From: Rhizopus arrhizus
Lineage: Eukaryota; Mucoromycota; Mucoromycetes; Mucorales; Rhizopodaceae
Reading direction: 5' to 3'
Assembly (NCBI GenBank): GCA_024220505.1
Contig: JAKZZE010000036.1
Coordinates: 372,001-436,000 of the forward strand
DNA length: 64,000 bases
A program made the position numbers and the translations under genes. Shown here in pieces: positions 53,193 through 64,000 of the stretch (positions are counted from its first letter, which is position 1; every line of letters starts with the position of its first letter). The notes beneath the pieces were generated by a model that had not been told where the DNA came from, made no database searches, and saw nothing but the letters and a program-made list of their open reading frames with translations.

Positions 53193-53523
53193 AATAAAGT
53201 AATGATTTAAAAAGTATCATTGGTTGCCAAATTATTTATAACGTAGAATAGACTATGTAAAGCAGCTAACAAGAGAGACGCCTTCGCAGAACGACAATTG
53301 GGTCTGTATAAATCTACTTATAGCTATGGATCATCATTTTCGTTAATATCGGCACCATACAGAGACGCAGAATATATTGACAGACATTTAGGTCCTTAAA
53401 GGGTGCCGATATTGACGTCGGCATAAATACCCATTCAATCACAGCTTTTGGCATCGTTAAACAGAAAAGCATATTGCTAAAAATTAACAATGTGCAGAGT
53501 TTGCACGATTATTTGCAGTGGAT

Positions 53524-55663
53524 CACTGCACCCAATCCCTATATTCTAAATTATTATACTTCGGGTGTTTTAACAGTTGAACTTCGAATAAAATAATACA
53601 AATTTGAATTTGCCGGATAGATATATAATATTTGTATCAAAAAAAACCTAGAAAAAAATATATGTTATATCTATAACGATATATATATGTTTATAATATG
53701 TATATTGAATAAAAAGAAATTGTATTTCTTGTAAAAAATTTTTTGTCTCTTTTGTACTACATGAATCCATGCAAACTTATAAATTGGGAAAATGAAAAGT
53801 TTTCAAATTCAGTGTATGATTTTTTAATTTCAACAAAGGTCAATAACGTAAATCCATTGGACTGTAAGCTCGGAAGTTTAACTGCTTGAGTTGCGACGTC
53901 CTCTTGCAAAGCATACTCGATTTGCTATACTGCAAAAAAAAAAGAGAGTACTTAGTATATCTACCCAAAAAAAAATTGTACGTTTATAATGAGAAGATAG
54001 AGAGCAATATTGCTTAAATTGTGAAAGGGAACATGAGTTCAATGCTTTTATCCAACGAAGTGTAAAATTAATTATTTACAACTGAAATAAAAGAATGGTC
54101 TATAGGGAAGTAATAAATATAAACGTTAAATAAAAGATAAAAGCTAGAAACAAAAATGAACAAGGAAAAAGGAAAAAAAAAAAAGAAAAAAGAAAAAAGA
54201 AAAAAGAAAAAAGAAAATGGTATTTCTTTTTTTGACCGTAAGGAAAATAGCATCTATCAAAGATGATAGTGCAATGTTTAAAGGACTAAAGCTAAGCAGA
54301 AAATAGAAGGGTATGGGTTTGGTAATCATTTTTATTTTTAATTGCAAAAAGAAACAACAATATTAACATCAAGTGAATTTACATGTCTTGAGATTCCTTA
54401 TAACAGAGACTATAAGAAAGAGTTATTGTTAATGAAATAAAATAGAACATTTGATAGATTTAGAAAAAAAGAAAAAGTAATGTTGAAATTAGACAATTGC
54501 AATGTCGGAATTACTTGCATGTGAAAAAAGCAATGTTGGAATTACGTGCATGTTAAAAAAAAAAGAATGTTAAAGTGACATTGCAAAAGAATACTTACTT
54601 TTACAAATTGTCTTAAGTTGAACAAACCTACTTACAGGACCTTCGTTTTATTTATAGAGCATACAGAGATTTACTTTGGGCTATAAAAAGCGGTTTTAGA
54701 AATTGCACTGAAATTGGAAATTTTTTTTTTTTGATTTACTTTGAAAAAAAAAAAATCTAGCTGAGACGTCAACTGCAGATGTTTTAATTCATTTGCCTTT
54801 GTGTGCTAATTGCAATTTATTATTCAATATATATGCCTTTATTTATGAGTTTTTTGTCCTATCTTTGATTAAGAATATCATTACTTTGCCTTTTTTTTTT
54901 CTTTTTTCTTTTTGGATTACCGCAGTACACTTAACTAAACTCCATCATTTTTTTTTTGTAAAGTAGTGCACTTATGTAAGTCGATCAATATAATACTGAA
55001 TATGATGGGAAAAGATTCAAATATCTTAACACAAAAGTTGAATTGATTTTACTTGATGAAAAATTTATTCTTGTTTAGCGGCACTTGTATAATGTCGGTA
55101 ACATAACAACATCAATTGAAACTTGTTCTTCCTCTGGAACTTCAAACTGAGTATTAAAGGTTCTTATTGTTTGATTTTGAAGCTGTATATAAGGAGTTCA
55201 TAAAGCGACATATCAATTGTATAAAAGTTTTTGTTGTATTTATACAAAAAGTAAATACTCATAGATAAATTTAATACTACTGAATCATAGTAAAACCATA
55301 TCTCTATAAATAAATATGAGACTTCTGCAATGATCGTCTTTGATGTATTGTTCATATCGGTATTTAAAGAACCATATCGGAACCTGTTTTTAAGGATAGC
55401 AGATCAATGTAATCCTATTTGATAAATATTGTTAAATCAATGAACAATTCACACCATTCTTGATTGATTCGTCAAGAAGACAACATGTCATATTTATCCA
55501 TTATCTTTCCTGCATCTTCCCATCCTCCTTGTATTATTATTTTTAGCCGATGAATTGAAATAACGGTAAAAATTTGTATATTCAAAAAGTATAAATAACA
55601 TCAATTGTTGCTATTAATTAAACAGTATATATCTAGTAACACACATTCTTTATTGTATTTATA
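53524..55663. other. Left arm of element C, non-coding
   Basis: AT-rich with A-runs and no gene. The block 53740-54420 is similar to 63180-63870 in element D. The last 290 bp form the transposase promoter region. Confidence 0.6.
55370..55663 (+). promoter_or_regulatory. Promoter region of the element C transposase
   Basis: A TATAAATA box at 55590-55597 lies 67 bp before the ATG at 55664. The 240 bp before it are shared with 38745-38990. Conservation of ordered blocks around the TATA box supports a real promoter unit. Confidence 0.55.
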
Positions 55664-58634
55664 ATGTACTCTTCAAGCCCATACAAATTCCATTGTTACT
55701 GTACCCAATGCTCTGGAGGAGAAGTAGGCAAGTACCAAGTTGTTACGCAATGGACTCTTGCTCGTCATAGAAAAAAAGAAGCTGTTAAAGGTTTGTTACT
55801 TACATTAAAATAATTCTTTTGCTAACGCATCATATATAAACAGGTGAATCAGAGGCAACTCCAGAAGTTAATGCCAATAATGAAGTGATTCCGTCAAGTG
55901 AAAATGATTCTGAGAATGATGGTGATGAAGACTTTTCTAATTGGCAAATCACTGACGATGGTGAAGATGATGCCTCCAGTTGTATGGATGTTGTTGAATT
56001 TAATGTGCCCAAAGGTAAACGTCTTCTAAAATTGTGTTAGTAAAAGATAAAATACTTACTTTGTCAACTTTTAGTTAAACTTGAAGGATTCCAAAATGAT
56101 GTTGTTGCTTTTATAGCAATTTTCTTGACCTATTTCCAGCTGTTTTTCATTTCTGAATATGCTGCGGAAATAGTAATGAAATTTGCTAACGATCTTGTTA
56201 TCCTCTTGAATTACGAACCAATCTTTCCTGCCAAGTTGGATACTCTTCGAAATGCTGTTGGAATCCATTATACCTATAAAGGTATGTTTCGTCTTGTTGT
56301 CTGCCCTGAATGCCACACACTATATGAACCTGAAGCAATTCATTGTGACTCAAGGTGTACTTTTTCCGAATTCCAAGGCATTTGCAATGCACAGCTCTTT
56401 CAATCTGTGAATATTGGTGCAAGCAAGATGTACGCTAACAAGGTCTCGGCATTCAATTCGATCAAGTACGCTTTGACAGTGATGTTCTCACGACCAGGCT
56501 TTGAATCAGCAATTGAAGCATGGCGCTATCGTACTCGTCATAACAACACTATGTACGATATCTATGATGGTCAATTTTGGAATGAATTCAAAGATAGAGA
56601 TGGTAATATATTTACCAGTCAAGCTAGATCTCTTCTGTTCACTTTGAATGTCGATTGGTTTCAATCTTCAAAAAGAACCGTGTACTCTGTTGGTGCTGTT
56701 TACTTGACGATAAATAATCTTCCAAGATCCATCAGATACAAAAAAGAAAATATCATCTTGGTTTGTGTTATTCCTGGACCCAAAGAACCTAAAGACATGC
56801 AAATCAACAACTATTTGCAAGTTTTGGTGAAGGAGCTAAAGGATCTCTATTATGGTGACTTCTTCACATGTACAGCTGATTCTCCCAATGCTCCTGTCAA
56901 AGTTCGTGCTGCTCTGTTTTTGATTGCTTGCGATATTCCTGCTAGCCGAAAGGTTAGTGGGTTTACTTCATTCAATGCAACTGTACCTTGTAATAAATGC
57001 TCAACAGCATTTCCTGCTCGTTACAATACAAATCTTCAACGTGATTTTTCTTTTGGTCTTGAAGATCTTGGTGCTTGGTCACTTCGTACCAATATTGAAA
57101 ATCGTCATCATGCAAGAAATTGGAAAGAAGCATCTACAAAGAAACAAAAAGTTGACTTGGAACAGAAGTTTGGTACTCGATTTTCTGCCCTACATGATTT
57201 GGAATACCTTGATCTTGTTCGTTGTACTGCCATTGATCCTATGCATGGCCTTTTCCTAGGAACAGCAAAGAAAATGGTTAAAATATGGCGTACTACTATT
57301 TGTGACCTTACCCATGAATTATGTTTGACCGATGCTGACTTGAAAGAAATGCAAAAGGAAGCAAACGACATTATATTGCCAGCACAATACACGCCAATCA
57401 ATCAGAAAATTGCCAGCAATTTTTCTGACTTAAAAGCTGATGAATGGAGAACCTGGTGTCTTGCTCTTTCGCCCCTTTTACTGAAGTCTCGTCTTCCAGT
57501 CCGTCACAAAGAAAATTGGGCAAAGTTTGTACAGGCTTGTCACATCGTATGTCGTCCATGCATTACTCAGAATGAAGCCATGATGGCCCACAAGCTATTC
57601 CATGAGTTTGTCATTGGTGTTGTTGAATTGTATGGTCCAGAGATGATCACTCCAAATATGCATCTTCATCTGCATTTAAAGGACTCTATCCAAGACTTTG
57701 GTCCAATCTATGCATTTTGGCTGTATGGCTTGAGAGGCTTAATGGCGACATTAAGAAGATGACAGTAAACTACAAAACAGCGTTCGAAGTTACATATATG
57801 AAGAAGTTTCTTTCCGTTGTGCACTATGGTGACTACATCCGTAACTTACCACAAGGAATTAAACAGAATCCTGTGATGATGTCTTCCTTTGGTTACTTGT
57901 CACCAACGCCTTCTGATTCCCTAGTTGCTTCTTCATCTACTTCGACCTGCTTTGATTTCAGTTTATTTGTCAGTGCTCCTCTACGTTTGAATGATATCTT
58001 CACTGGTGCTGAAATTCTACCTCCTGATACGCAAGCTTTCGTTAGACACAAAGTTAATGTAGATAGATTGAATCGAGACCACTATGGTTATCTTTTCTCT
58101 TTTTACAAACTAGTATATGCTGATCGAACGTTTGCAAGTGCATTCACTCCAGAAGAATTTGACAAGTTGTCTACAATGGTGCTTCCCGATATTTCTCTTT
58201 TTTCTGAAATTCAAATTCTTGGACAAAGATATCGGTCAAAGGCATCGCGTGCTACTCGTGGTTGCTATATTGAAGTTGCTTGTAATTCTGCTGTTCTTGG
58301 ACAAGAGCCTGAAATGCGAATTGGCGAAGTTCAATATTATTTTAGCCATCAGCTTCAAATGAAAAAATCTGTCCTTCCAAATGGTCAAGTCTTTGTGCCA
58401 GAAGTCTTTGATGAGCATACCTTTGCTTTTGTACGTTGGTACAATCCTCCACTTCATCCCTTTCAAGGGTTTGAATGTCTTGGTGCCGCGTACTATCATA
58501 ACTCATTTCGACCTGCTGATTCAGACTGCATTCTTCCAGTATCACGTATATTTACTTGTGTGGCTATGAAAAAAGGCTATCCTGATAATCATGTTGTTTT
58601 TTTACCTCTTCCAAGAAAAACCATTGACTTGTAA
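55664..58634 (+). pseudogene. KDZ/Plavaka-like transposase of element C, with an apparent one-base frameshift
   Basis: Three exons (55664-55790, 55844-56014, 56075-58634). The N-terminus has the C-x-C-x2-C...H motif (CYCTQCSGGEVG ... LARH), then an acidic segment. The core has LNVDWFQS, VYLTINNLPRS, ILVCVIPGPKEP, CDIPASRKVSGF, CNKCSTAF, IDPMHGLFLGTAKKM, ADEWRTW and HLHLKDSIQDFGP. At about 57731, within the conserved YAFWLYG-x-ERLNG block, the frame slips by one base. The upstream frame stops at 57762, while the downstream frame continues to 58634 with homology to the B protein. Everything else is open. It is either a freshly inactivated copy or a sequencing indel. The break falls beside the presumed catalytic Glu. 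Confidence 0.83.
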
Positions 58635-58741
58635 AAAAAAAAAAAAAAAGTGAAGAATAAAAAGATAAAATAAAAATAAAACCAAAAATTCAAATTCCGT
58701 ATTCCTTTTTAATTTTTTTTTTATTTCGCAAATGATTATTT

Positions 58742-60086
58742 TTACAACTGCAAGTTATCTTCATTCGATACTAACTCATCACCAAAAGCCCAGGCGATGC
58801 TTTCTTCAGTTATATTTTCTTTTTTTATCAAGCTGGGAACAGGCAACGAATATTTTCTTCGAATGCGAGGAAGAGACTGAATGTTGCTGGTTCCAGTCCT
58901 TTGTCTTTTGGCCCTGTCATTTTCTATTTGATTATCCAACAGGTTGAAAATTCGGTACACTAAATGTCGGATAATTAGTTAATTGCGCTTAAAAAGATAT
59001 TAATTAAACTCACTGCAGGGGATCTATACTTTGGTACACGAACTTCAAAATAATCAATGGTTTTCGTACACAAGACAGACATACGTTCCTTTTCAGTAAA
59101 AGGAGTTATTCTATCTGGATTTTGTTCAATAAGAATTTCCTCCACCTTGTTCATTGTTTCGTCGTTATACATGTCTTCTTCTTCAGACATATATTGCTGT
59201 TGAAGCAAGTACTCACAGTTGGGATAGCTTTCGTAAACACCTTGATCCTTGTACTGCTCATATATAGCCTTACGTGCCTTGATTTTCTAAAAAAAAAAAA
59301 GTCAAATATATGATAATTATGACTTTTATTTTACTTACCGTATTTTTGCGAGTTGTTTTGGCAGCCTTTCTTTTTTCATAAACTCGTCGACAAAACCAAC
59401 CTCTTCTCCAGCCATACCAGCTTTCTTGGTATAGTACTGTCGTTCAAGGTATCTTCGTAAGTCTCGGCCATTAGTACTCTTGTAAGCATAATGGCTATTG
59501 ACATACTCTTGCAACAGCTTAAGTACTCTCTGATTCTCAGCAGACTTTAAAGGCTTGCTGAGATCGTACTTAGATGATGGAGGTAAATCATTGTAATGAT
59601 TCCTCACAGCATCCTATATTTTAAGAAAAAAAAAAAAAGTAATTAGTACACTTGTTTGAAATTAAATTATTAATAATCTTACTTTGATAGCTGTTGCAAT
59701 TGGCTTTGCACTTTTGCTTGAGGCTTCCTCAAGCTCTCTATATTCTTCTTTCAGCTTGCTAAATGCCACTTGCAAGGCACGCTTTTCTTCCTGTTCTTTC
59801 CTTAACATCTCCTTCAGAGAGTCAATTTCCTTTTTCATATCCATATAAATGGAGAAGGAAAAAGAAGATTCATCACTTCCAATGTCCTCAGTCTCACGCA
59901 TTCGCTTCTGGACATTGGTAATAGGAGGGAAGCCAGGTCTAGGATAGGCAAAGCTATCAAAAACAGCATTGCTTGAGACAACCTCAGGAAAAGCAACACG
60001 GAAGGAACAGCAATTGGCTGCCCAGGAGAGCTAGGACCACGAGCATTGGCAGGTGCAGGGTTGAATTCGATAATACGGTCAGACAT
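58742..60086 (-). pseudogene. Partner protein gene of element C, with apparent frame slips
   Basis: Minus strand, about four exons: 60086-59683, 59613-59339, about 59288-59015 and about 58960-58742. The first exon starts MSDRIIEFNPAPANARG. It changes frame near 60000 and continues through a Glu/Lys-rich coiled coil (MDMKKEIDSLKEMLRKEQEE). Exon 2 encodes RVLKLLQEYVNSHYAY and GRDLRRYLERQYYTKK. Exon 3 has RKAIYEQYKDQGVYESYP and an acidic part. Exon 4 is basic (RIRRKYSLPVPSLIKK). The exon 2/3 and 3/4 junctions do not hold frame in my reading. Blocks align weakly with the B partner (NRRIAYNANAAAYHARFP). Function unknown; likely the accessory factor of C. Confidence 0.68.
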
Positions 60087-60945
60087 AATGATAGAAGGTA
60101 CTTTGAAGGAAAAGTAAAGAAACATAACATTGAAGCTAGATACATCTTAAATACTATTGCGTTCAACTGTAAACTCAGTTCTATTTAAGTCAAAAAATCT
60201 ATAAAAGGATTGATGTCTCAGATGAATCTTTCTTTTCTTTCTTTCTTTTTTTGATTTGTTTATCCCAAGTAAGTCTCTCTTTTTTTTAAAATTTTTTTTT
60301 CTAATGTTCTTTATTAAAGATTTATAGATATACTCATGGCTGTCATAAGTTCTTGAGTCTTTTCTGTATCTGTTTATGTGGTAAGTATGCTTTTAAACCT
60401 CATTATCTTTATTAACAATCAAATTTAGTTTTCTAGGCTTGATTCTGAAGCTGTTTGAATAGTTTGGCATCGTCTTCTGGTTTTAAAGAGGTTTAATGTA
60501 GAAAGTCGGGTACATCATGTTTCACTGTAATTAATCTTTCATTTTATCTAGCCTTGACTCTATTTTCCTCCTGTTTAGTCTACTGTCTTTATCTTTATAT
60601 TGCTTTTGATCTCTTTTGAGGCTGCTTCATTGTATTTGTTTATTTTGCCTGATTTGTCTGCTATATTCTATTGTTTGATGCTTCTGAGGTCAAGGTAAGT
60701 GCAATTTTGAAAAAAAAAATTTTTTTTGTATCTACCGTTTAAAGGTGATGTTTCATTATTCCCATAAATTCCCTGCTCCTCCCCCCCCTCTTTTTTAAAT
60801 CATATTTAATAATCAAATGAACCAATAATATATAATCAATATGGCAAAAGAGCCCAAAAATAAATGAATAAAACCACATTTTTGACCAATAATACTGTAT
60901 TTTAAGCCTATTTTTTTCCTAATACAAATCATCCAGAGCTATATA
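60087..60945. other. Right arm of element C before the Tc1 insertion
   Basis: T-rich, non-coding on inspection; includes A/T homopolymers and a C-run (60781-60788). Confidence 0.5.
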
Positions 60946-62612
60946 CAGTGGCCAGCAAAACCGTTCGCACAAAACGTATTGTTTTCTTTCTGCGCCTTTT
61001 GCGACATATTGCTCTTATTAAGCGCTACCTATAATACATATTACTTAAAAGTACAAACTCTTGGCTTTCTGATGACGTATGATACGTCCCCCTACGCGCA
61101 CCCTGGCCAGTGCTACGGACAATCAAAACTCAAAGGTACATTCGAACGGTTTTGCGGCCGTATGTTTTGAAATCAAAATGTGTTAGAATAAGTTTATTTG
61201 ATATCCAATATAAAGACCATCAGTCTCAATAACTGCACGGTATCGCTCTGGCATACTTTTAATAAACGTTTGACATTTTTCAGCTGTGATTTGGTACCAA
61301 GTGTGTCCTATACGGTCCCATAGCTCATGTATACCACATGGAGGACAGTCATAGTTTCTAAACAACCGTCTTTTAAGTAATTGCCACATGTTTTCGATTG
61401 GGTTTAAGTCTGGTGATTGTGGTGGCCATTCCATTACATGAAACTCTTGCTCATTTAGCCATTTTGACACGACTTTAGCTGTAGTTTGGGGTCATTGTCC
61501 TGCATAAGATGAATTGATTGGTAGATTTTCCACTTTCTCCATATACCAAGCCAAAGACTTCATCAAATAATCTTGTAAAACCTCCAAATAGACGTCCTTT
61601 GCCATGCACTTGCCCACATCCACAATATAGCCTGGGCCATACCAGCTAATATAGCTCCATACCATTATAGAACCTCCTCCATGCTTCACTGTCTCACGAA
61701 CCTGATGCTTTTTTTAACGGTTTACCTGGCACTTTCCATGCATAAGACTTTCCGTCGGATCCAAAACTGTTGAACTTTGGTTTCGTCAGACCATATGACG
61801 TTCATCCAATCGTTTACTGTCCAGCCAATGTGCTGACGAGCCCATTGGAGCCTCCTCATTCTATTTCTTTCATTAATTAAAGGTTTCTTTGGCTTGACGA
61901 ATGAGACCAAACCAGCATCTTTTAATGCCCTACGTACAGTATCTACAGAAACTGACTTGCCCAGGTTCTGCTCCAACGACTGCTGTGCTTGTACAGCGTT
62001 TTCGAGTCCATCTGCTGTTACAGCACGATCAAGATGCTGTTGCTCCCGTTTAGTGAGCGCTTTTGGTCTGCCACCCTGTCATTTCTAGCAGGCAAACCTA
62101 ATTCTAAGCGAACCTTATGAACAGTAGATGATGATACTTTGACTATCTTTGCAATTTGTGATAAGAAAAGCCTTGACGAAGGTAAAGCTCAATGGTGTTC
62201 TTGCGATCTTCTGTCAATGGTTGCATGTTGGGTAATGACTTGGTAGATGTCGAGATTGTCGAAATGAGAATGTATGAATGACAAAAGAAAAAAAGTAGAA
62301 AAATAATGCGAAGTGATGAATTAGTAAGCAGCGAAAGTTCTGGAAGGATTGCAGGGTGCAGTTGACTGCGTTTACCGCAATCGACCAACTCCTAAAACGT
62401 GGCCGCAAAACCGTCGAATGTACCTTTGAGTTTTGATTGTCCGTAGCACTGGCTAGGGTGCGCGTAGGGGGACGTATCATACGTCATCAGAAAGCCAAGA
62501 GTTTGTACTTTTAAGTAATATGTATTATAGGTAGCGCTTAATAAGAGCAATATGTCGCAAAAGGCGCAGAAAGAAAAAAATACGTTTTGTGCGAACGGTT
62601 TTGCTGGCCACG
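60946..62612 (-). mobile_element. Decayed Tc1/mariner element inserted in the right arm of C
   Basis: Flanked by TA. Inverted repeats of about 210 bp (60946-61159 and 62401-62612) start CAGTGGCCAGCAAAACCG; the right outer end has lost one base. As in the element at 39.6 kb, the outer motif (GGCC-GCAAAACCGTTCG) recurs in inverted form at the inner edge of each repeat. Confidence 0.88.
61183..62226 (-). pseudogene. Broken Tc1/mariner transposase
   Basis: Minus-strand frames in order: MQPLTEDRKNTIELYLRQGF (N-terminal helix-turn-helix), NLGKSVSVDTVRRALKDAGL, QHIGWTVNDWMNVIWSDETK (first Asp), KHGGGSIMVWSYISWYGPGY and EWPPQSPDLNPIENMW (final Glu), then YIGYQINLF at the end. At least three frame changes separate them and the second Asp block is lost. 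Inactive, but its repeats could still be mobilised in trans. Confidence 0.82.
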
Positions 62613-62988
62613 TATAATCATAATAACCAATAAGAAAGTATTGTAAAGGCAATAAGCCAATAAAGAAGTAATTTTAAAGAGAAATAGACCTATAAGGAAG
62701 CTTTGTTAAAAGGCAATAAGCCAATAAAGAAGTAGCATCAAAGAGAAACGCAAGCATGTAAGGTCCAATGGAAAAGCGTTATGTTTGTGTATCATCGTAG
62801 AAAGAACAATGAAGCGGCGCGTCACCAAAAGTAACACGGTATTTTATATACATATCTTAACATTTCGAGCAAAATATGCGAAGTACATATTTTATGGAAT
62901 CTGTAAATATATTGACGTAAACCCGAAATATCTCATTATATTCTGTCAAATATAATGCTATATATATAGCAATTATGTGCAGTGGCCC

Positions 62989-64000
62989 CACTGCACCAAT
63001 CACCGTATCCAAGTTGATAAAGTTGATCTTTTTGATAGTGGTAATTCTATTAAATGAGTGAGAACTCGGATTTAAATGTTAGAAAGCTGATTTTTATATC
63101 AGAAGAAAGCTTGAAAAAAATAGATTGTAAATCTATAAAAATAATCAAAGTATATAATATGTTTGTTGAATAAAAAGACATTGTATTTTTTAAAAAAATA
63201 AATAATTTTCTGTTGTGCTACATGATGCCATACAAGATTACAAATTGGGAAGACTAGCTTTTTCAACTTCAGTGCAATATTTTTTAACTTCAACAAAGAT
63301 CGATAACACAGTTCTATTGGCCTACAAGCTCGGAAATCCAAGTGATTGAGTCGTGGCGTTTTCTTTTCAAGCATTCTTCGGTTCTCATGTCGTATTTTAC
63401 CAAAAAAAAAACTTTGTTTAATACAAAAGGAGATTTATTTTGGTTACTAATGAACAAAAAAAAAAAAAAAAAAAAAAAAAAGAAAGAGTAAAGAGGCACA
63501 TATGAATAAGAGGGATGAAACTCTTATATAAGTGTATAATATCGCTATAATAATAAGTATAAAAGTATGTGTTTATAAATTGGAACAAAAAAAAAAAGAA
63601 TGTGAATATAGTAGAAAATTTAAAAGATTGAATAAAATATATAAAAAAGAAGGATTCTTTTGGCTCTAAAGAAGTTAAACTTGTTTGAAGCTGAAAAAGA
63701 TATGTTTTAAATAGTAAGATCACGGCATAAAAAAGACAGAGTATTTTTGATAATCATTTTTATTTTTTGAGAGTAAAGAAAAAAAAAAGGCAACGGAATG
63801 AATGTCTATTATGCTACACGTCTTGAGATTTCTATGAAAAGGTTAAAAAACAAAAGAAAAGTATATTGTTACTGAGTACTTTTGAAAAAAAAAAAAAGTT
63901 GCAATGTTGAAATTGTAAAAAAAAAAAATTACATTCCCAGCATTGACATTACAAAAGGAATCTCCATTCAATGTACTGTTTTAACTTGAATAAAAAAAGG
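62989..64000. mobile_element. Element D: left part of a C-family CACTA-like element, cut by window end
   Basis: Starts CACTGCACCAATC, 4 bp (GCCC) after the end of C. Its 63180-63870 segment resembles 53740-54420 of C (blocks around acaaattggga, tttaacttcaacaaagatc and taagctcgga-like sequence), so it is the same family. No gene within the visible kilobase. Confidence 0.78.

Larger units (their letters stand above)
44532..53520. mobile_element. Element B: two-gene KDZ/Plavaka-type CACTA-like transposon, apparently autonomous
   Basis: 8989 bp, including a 1630 bp Tc1-like insertion at 51025-52654. Ends are CACTGCAAATAAT (left) and ATTATTTGCAGTG (right). It carries a large transposase gene (+, 45852-48721) and a convergent partner gene (-, 48911-50188), both open throughout. 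The non-coding arms are about 1.3 kb (left) and 3.3 kb including the insertion (right). The right arm holds four 33-bp subterminal repeats. It lies 4 bp after A and 3 bp before C, so its own target duplication cannot be judged. Confidence 0.87.
53524..62984. mobile_element. Element C: second two-gene CACTA-like transposon, with frameshifts
   Basis: Starts CACTGCACCCAAT (53524) and ends AATTATGTGCAGTG (62984). Same layout as B: a ~2.1 kb left arm, transposase (+, 55664-58634), a convergent partner gene (-, about 58742-60086) and a right arm interrupted by a Tc1-like element (60946-62612). The right arm has its own subterminal motif (caataagccaataaagaagt, two copies at about 62650-62735), different from that of B. 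Its genes are clearly diverged from B, so it is a separate family. Confidence 0.83.

Overview
The window is AT-rich eukaryotic DNA with compact genes split by many short (about 45-70 bp) GT-AG introns. The protein set (MMS19, a Gin4/Hsl1-type kinase, an FYR-domain protein, QCR6, Miro/Gem1, Ubc8, Nst1 and Def1 homologues) and the transposon load (KDZ/Plavaka-type CACTA-like elements, Tc1/mariner elements, a LINE) indicate a filamentous fungus. An early-diverging mucoralean (Mucor/Rhizopus-like) genome is the best guess; the placement is inference, not a database result.

Region 1-9 kb carries three plus-strand genes: the 3' part of MMS19, a small predicted secreted protein, and a Gin4-family kinase. 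From 9 to 18 kb there is a long gene desert with one copy of an ~860 bp repeat, a short LTR-like repeat and long homopolymers. Region 18-20 kb holds a six-exon FYRN/FYRC gene. A decayed zinc-knuckle ORF and a 5'-truncated LINE follow (20.8-24.1 kb). Region 24.2-28.8 kb is a dense housekeeping block on the minus strand (QCR6, Miro GTPase, Ubc8-like E2) with one small plus-strand ORF. The inverted partner of the ~860 bp repeat lies at 29.8-30.65 kb. NST1-like (+) and DEF1-like (-) genes converge at 34.15 kb.

From about 36.9 kb to the end the sequence is almost wholly mobile. It holds a helix-turn-helix remnant, an LTR-like repeat, a Tc1 remnant, an apparently intact Tc1/mariner element with 212 bp terminal inverted repeats, an ISXO2/Merlin-like fragment and a tRNA-like relic. 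After these comes a head-to-tail array of four CACTA-like elements (A 41862-44527, B 44532-53520, C 53524-62984, D from 62989) separated by only 3-4 bp and sharing CACTGC... ends. B and C each encode a large KDZ/Plavaka-like transposase on the plus strand, and a convergent four-exon gene for a second protein on the minus strand. The B pair looks intact. C carries apparent single-base frameshifts. A is an internally deleted, gene-less relative of B. Two further Tc1-like elements sit inside the right arms of B and C.

The two-gene (transposase plus partner) layout, the subterminal 33 bp repeats and the end-to-end packing are the most interesting content. They resemble the plant CACTA TnpD/TnpA division of labour, but the partner proteins are not a family I recognise. 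Splice junctions were assigned by reading-frame continuity and GT-AG ends; where every exon joins in frame I say so.
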